A stretch of DNA of 7,586 bases from an uncultured Collinsella sp. (GTDB lineage: Bacteria; Actinomycetota; Coriobacteriia; Coriobacteriales; Coriobacteriaceae). The notes under the pieces are model-generated. The model was given only the letters and a program-made list of their open reading frames with translations, searched no databases and had not been told where the DNA came from. Where the stretch lies: NCBI GenBank assembly GCA_902474645.1, contig CABRWN010000104.1, forward strand, positions 1 to 7,586, written 5' to 3'. Every line of letters begins with the position of its first letter. Position 1 is the first letter of the stretch. Below are positions 4,826 to 7,586 of this stretch, in pieces. A program made the position numbers and the translations under genes.

Positions 4826-5642
4826 GGTCGATCACATCCAGGCAGGCCTCGATGGGCAGGCCGGCGGACTTATCCTCCTGGTCGGCATTGCGCTCGATAA
4901 GCTCCGCTACCACGCGCATGGCATCGCTCGTCGCACGCTGCAGGCTCCAACCGGCCATAACGCGGCCGACGAGCACCGCCGAGAACGTGTCGCCCGTGCC
5001 CGGGAAGTAGACCGGGATCAGGTCGAAGGGAATCGTGAAGTACTCCCCCGCCACATGGTCGTAACCGATGACGACATTCGCACCGTCGACTACAGCGCTC
5101 GTAATGACCACCGACTTGGCGCCCAGGACACGCACGGCATCCACAAGAGCGCGGCCCTCATCGGGCGTGATTTGCTCGGCAATGGGCGTATCGGTGAGTA
5201 GGCACGCCTCGGTGTAGTTTGGCACCGCATAGTCGGCGCACTCGAGCAGGCTGCGCATGAGACCGATCGTGGACTCGGGCACGCCGGCGTAGAGCTTGCC
5301 GTTGTCGCCCATGATGGGGTCGACGAACACCTTGGTGCCCTTTTGCGCGCGACGGTGGCAGAAGTCCGAAATGATGCGCGTCTCTTCCTCGGTCACGATA
5401 AAGCCGGTGGAGATGGCGTCGAACTCAAAGCCGAGCTCCTCCCAGATGGCGAGGCTCTGGCGCACGTACTCGGTGGTGTCATGGATGTAGAACTTGGGAT
5501 AGTTGAGCGTATCGGACACCAGCGCCGTCGGCAGGTTGTGGATGCGGTAGCCCATATGCGACAGCACCGGCAGCATGGCGGAAAGCGCGACCTTGCCGTA
5601 GCCGCACATATCGTTGATCAGCAGCAGCTGAGTGTTCTTCAT
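4818..5642 (-). CDS. pdxK: Pyridoxamine/pyridoxal kinase
   Basis: This 274-residue ribokinase-fold enzyme is predicted to phosphorylate pyridoxal, pyridoxamine or pyridoxine at the 5' position with ATP, salvaging vitamin B6 into the cofactor pyridoxal phosphate. Seen are the N-terminal LLINDMCGYGKVALS (7-21), which matches the substrate-side signature of this family, STGFIV (78-83), VFVDPIMGDNGKLY (105-118), PNYTEA (141-146) and PGTGDTF (214-220) with the anion-hole glycines and catalytic Asp218. Length is normal. The ATG at 5642 has AAGGGAG shortly upstream. The symbol follows the COG2240 naming; PdxK and PdxY types cannot be told apart here. It is the first gene of a minus-strand pair with the TIGR04076 gene and is divergent from the marR operon. 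Confidence 0.9.
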   Translation of the reverse strand: MKNTQLLLINDMCGYGKVALSAMLPVLSHMGYRIHNLPTALVSDTLNYPKFYIHDTTEYVRQSLAIWEELGFEFDAISTGFIVTEEETRIISDFCHRRAQKGTKVFVDPIMGDNGKLYAGVPESTIGLMRSLLECADYAVPNYTEACLLTDTPIAEQITPDEGRALVDAVRVLGAKSVVITSAVVDGANVVIGYDHVAGEYFTIPFDLIPVYFPGTGDTFSAVLVGRVMAGWSLQRATSDAMRVVAELIERNADQEDKSAGLPIEACLDVIDHE

Positions 5643-5770
5643 GAGTGTCTCCCTTGGGTCGGGCGCGGCGCAGCAGCGCCACAGTGCGATTAAGTGTAGC
5701 GCAGGGAACGTTGTGAGCGGGCGCTACGGTCGCGAAGAGCGCATTGTTGCGAAAAGGTTTCGGAAATGGG

Positions 5771-5795
5771 GGGCATAGGCCTTGTGGCCATGCCC
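5771..5795. repeat. Hairpin in the pdxK-marR gap
   Basis: GGGCATAGGCC (5771-5781) pairs with GGCCATGCCC (5786-5795), ten pairs with one bulged A and a four-base loop. No T-tract follows on either strand, so it is not a clear terminator. Confidence 0.4.
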
Positions 5796-5844
5796 GACGA
5801 TTAAACGTCAGATTGCCGCTTAGGAGCGTTTGCAGCGTCGAGCC

Positions 5845-5872
5845 GTTACGCGGTTTGGTAAAACCGCGTAAC
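5845..5872. repeat. Perfect 12-base inverted repeat upstream of the marR promoter
   Basis: GTTACGCGGTTT (5845-5856), loop GGTA, AAACCGCGTAAC (5861-5872) is exact. It ends 15 bases before the -35 box of marR. It may be a regulator-binding site shared by the two divergent operons, or a cruciform or attenuator-like structure. It lacks a T-tract on both strands. Confidence 0.5.
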
Positions 5873-5887
5873 CCCTAGGTTGCTGCC

Positions 5888-5916
5888 TTGACATTCATTT
5901 CTCATGCTCCTAGATT
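5888..5916 (+). promoter_or_regulatory. marR-ABC operon promoter
   Basis: TTGACA (5888-5893) is a perfect -35 box. It is followed by a 17-base spacer and TAGATT (5911-5916), which matches four of six -10 bases. Transcription would start near 5923, about 50 bases before the marR start. Confidence 0.7.
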
Positions 5917-5950
5917 GGTTAGGCACAAAACAATTCCACTACCTAACTAA
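5915..5950. promoter_or_regulatory. Candidate MarR operator
   Basis: TTGGTTAGG (5915-5923) and CCTAACTAA (5942-5950) are inverted arms with eight of nine positions paired. The left arm overlaps the -10 box and start site. MarR proteins commonly bind TTAGTTA-like palindromes over their own promoters, so self-repression fits. The 18-base gap between arms is longer than usual for one dimer, so two sites are possible. Confidence 0.5.
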
Positions 5951-5971
5951 AGAAAGGAGCAACACTAATTC

Positions 5972-6478
5972 ATGTGCGATGAACCTCTTAACCTTTGTTC
6001 GCACGAGCCCGACGGCGACCCGTCACAGCCGGCGGATGCACCCGAAGCGGTTAGCTCAGAAGACAAGCTTGCCAAGCGCATCCTGAGCGGCCTGGGTTTT
6101 TGCGGCCATTACATGCATTTTCATGGCGGAGGCGTGTCCGGCAAGGCGCCCATTATCTGCCTGCTGGCCAAGCAGCCCGGCGGCGAGATGTCGCAGCAGG
6201 AACTCGGCATGCACTTTGACCTCAAGCCGGGGTCGCTTTCCGAGATCCTGTCCAAGCTCGAGGTCAACGGCCTCATTGAACGCAGCCGTAACCCCAAGGA
6301 TCGACGGCAACTCACCATTCGCTTGACCGAAACCGGCCGGGAAAACGCCCGCATCGACCAGGCGGCCCGCATCCGCTTTAGAGAACGGGCCTTTAGCGCG
6401 CTCACCCATGACGAGCGCGAGGACCTCGCCGAAATGCTCGATAAAATCCGCGTAACCTGGGAGGAACTGGATGATTAA
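5972..6478 (+). CDS. MarR family transcriptional regulator
   Basis: This 168-residue protein is a winged helix-turn-helix regulator that probably represses its own operon until it binds a small ligand such as a toxic compound. The DNA-binding domain spans residues 57-122: MSQQELGMHFDLKPGSLSEI holds the helix-turn-helix (73-92), LEVNGLIERS follows, and the wing is NPKDRRQLTIRLT (107-119). C-terminal helices (123-165) would form the dimer interface. Residues 1-32 are an acidic, probably disordered extension with Cys2 and Cys9, unusual for the family. AAAGGAG (5953-5959) lies twelve bases before the ATG, rather far, but no closer start exists. The stop codon overlaps the start of the ABC transporter gene (ATGATTAA), so the two are translationally coupled, the usual arrangement for MarR-controlled exporters. 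Confidence 0.9.
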   Translation: MCDEPLNLCSHEPDGDPSQPADAPEAVSSEDKLAKRILSGLGFCGHYMHFHGGGVSGKAPIICLLAKQPGGEMSQQELGMHFDLKPGSLSEILSKLEVNGLIERSRNPKDRRQLTIRLTETGRENARIDQAARIRFRERAFSALTHDEREDLAEMLDKIRVTWEELDD

Positions 6479-7586
6479 AACCCTCATGGGCAGCATCCGC
6501 GACTATATGAAAGTCACCGTTGCCACGCCGTTGCTCGTGCTTGGCGAGGTGCTCTGCGAGATGCTGATTCCATTTATCACCGCCAACCTGATCGACGCCA
6601 TCAAAGACGGTGCCACCGTAGCCGAGATGCTTCCCACCGCAGGCTTTTTGGTGCTCATCGCGCTAACATCCCTTGCTTTTGGCGCCGCCGCGGGCGTCAC
6701 CTGCAGCCATGCCAGCTGTGGCTTTGCCAAGAACCTGCGTCACGACCTGTTCTACAAGATCCAGACGTTCAGCTTTGCCAACATCGATGAGTTCTCGAGC
6801 TCCTCGCTCGTCACGCGCCTGACCACCGACATCAATAACGTTCAGCAGGCCTTTATGATGATCATCCGTATCGCCGTGCGCGCGCCGCTGGTATTGATCT
6901 TCGCCTTTACCATGGCGTTTATCATGGGCGGCAGCGTCGCCATGGTCTACCTGGTCATCATTCCGCTGCTGGGCTTTGGACTGTTCTTTATCATCTTTAA
7001 GGTGCGCCCCATCTTCTCGCGCGTGTTCCACAAGTACGACGCCCTTAACGAGTCCGTCGAGGAAAACGTCACCGGCATGCGCGTGGTTAAGAGCTACGTG
7101 CGCGAAGACTTTGAGAAGGAGAAGTTCGCGACCGCCGCACGCGACGTCCAGATGGACTTCACCCGCGCCGAGAAGCTGCTCGCCTTTAACAACCCCATGA
7201 TGAACATCTGCGTCAACGGCGCGTTTGTCGTCATCATCTACCTGGGCTCCAAGCTCATCATCACGAGCCAGGGCACGCTGTTCGACGTGGGCCAGCTCTC
7301 CTCGATCTTTACCTATGGCTTCCAGATCCTTATGAGCCTGATGCAGCTGTCGATGATCTTTGTCATGGTGACCATGGCCGACGAATCGGCACACCGCATT
7401 ACCGAGGTGCTGGCCGCCGAGCCCACGATCGCCGATCCCGCCGAGCCTGTGCTCGAGGTTGCCGACGGTTCCATCGACTTTGACCACGTGAGCTTTAAGT
7501 ATTCCGCGCATGCGAAGCGCCAGGCGCTCGACGATATCGACCTGCACATTAAGAGCGGCGAGACCATCGGCATCATCGGCGGCACC
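6471..7586 (+). CDS. ABC exporter half-transporter (partial, runs off the right edge)
   Basis: The first 372 residues of an ABC-type exporter subunit with a fused membrane and ATPase domain are present; the rest lies beyond the window. The transmembrane domain has six hydrophobic segments at about 15-40, 58-80, 133-152, 156-177, 243-264 and 278-302. FSFANIDEFSSSSLVTRLTTD-type sequence (100-120) and ENVTGMRVVKSYVRE (199-212) are typical of type IV (MDR-like) exporters. The nucleotide-binding domain starts near 335 with the A-loop tyrosine in FKYS (Tyr344), and the window ends at IGIIGGT, the start of Walker A. The ATG at 6471 has GGGAGG six bases upstream and overlaps the marR stop. Such genes usually come in pairs forming heterodimeric drug or lipid exporters, so a second subunit is expected downstream. 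Confidence 0.9.
   Translation, partial: MIKTLMGSIRDYMKVTVATPLLVLGEVLCEMLIPFITANLIDAIKDGATVAEMLPTAGFLVLIALTSLAFGAAAGVTCSHASCGFAKNLRHDLFYKIQTFSFANIDEFSSSSLVTRLTTDINNVQQAFMMIIRIAVRAPLVLIFAFTMAFIMGGSVAMVYLVIIPLLGFGLFFIIFKVRPIFSRVFHKYDALNESVEENVTGMRVVKSYVREDFEKEKFATAARDVQMDFTRAEKLLAFNNPMMNICVNGAFVVIIYLGSKLIITSQGTLFDVGQLSSIFTYGFQILMSLMQLSMIFVMVTMADESAHRITEVLAAEPTIADPAEPVLEVADGSIDFDHVSFKYSAHAKRQALDDIDLHIKSGETIGIIGGT

Larger units (their letters stand above)
5643..5971. other. Divergent intergenic region between pdxK and marR
   Basis: This 329-base gap has no gene in either strand. The marR promoter and operator candidate occupy 5888-5950, and two palindromes lie at 5771-5795 and 5845-5872. The pdxK-proximal part (5643-5760) is GC-rich, and I see no convincing consensus promoter there; a TACACT box occurs about 50 bases upstream of pdxK on the minus strand without a matching -35 box. 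I see no known riboswitch. Confidence 0.6.

Noticed and set aside
6663..7547. Minus-strand reading frame of 294 codons, rich in His and Asp
   Set aside because: A shadow of the ABC transporter gene in high-GC DNA; the composition mirrors the sense codons.

Overview
The window looks like a chromosomal segment of a high-GC, gut-type Actinobacterium of the Coriobacteriia, most like Collinsella. This is an inference from gene content and style: strong AGGAGG-type ribosome-binding sites, GC-rich codon use, a pyridoxamine kinase coupled to a TIGR04076 protein, an AAA_14/DUF4143 ATPase, and long palindromes between genes. No rRNA, tRNA or CRISPR array is present, so the assignment is not certain.

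Left part (1 to about 2200) is one end of an integrative element. It starts with about 600 bases without a convincing gene but rich in structure: repeated TTTCTACA motifs, a terminator-like hairpin (145-164), a branched 61-base fold (309-369) and a second hairpin (404-424). Then come a small excisionase-like winged-helix protein (627-869) and a Tn916-type tyrosine recombinase (977-2173) with all catalytic residues. Each of these two genes has a perfect inverted repeat just upstream of its ribosome-binding site. Right after the integrase lies a recombinase-core-like inverted repeat (2189-2213), a candidate end of the element.

Middle part (2346-4490). An intact low-molecular-weight protein tyrosine phosphatase gene (plus strand) converges on a minus-strand ATPase gene with AAA_14, DUF4143 and PD-(D/E)XK-like parts. 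The two genes are separated by a long imperfect hairpin and a short palindrome. The ATPase promoter region carries three copies of an ATGAAAYGCA motif at an exact 33-base period. Near-identical 32-base palindromes lie on both sides of the ATPase gene, so it looks like a discrete cassette.

Right part (4496-7586). A minus-strand two-gene operon encodes a pyridoxamine kinase and a cysteine-rich TIGR04076 protein, with overlapping stop and start codons. Divergent from it is a MarR-family regulator with a recognisable promoter (TTGACA, 17 bases, TAGATT) and a palindromic operator candidate. It is translationally coupled to an ABC exporter half-transporter that runs off the right edge at the start of its Walker A motif. 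This has the standard layout of a self-regulated efflux operon.

The least explained signals are the branched fold upstream of the excisionase gene and the 33-base repeat array plus flanking palindromes of the ATPase cassette.
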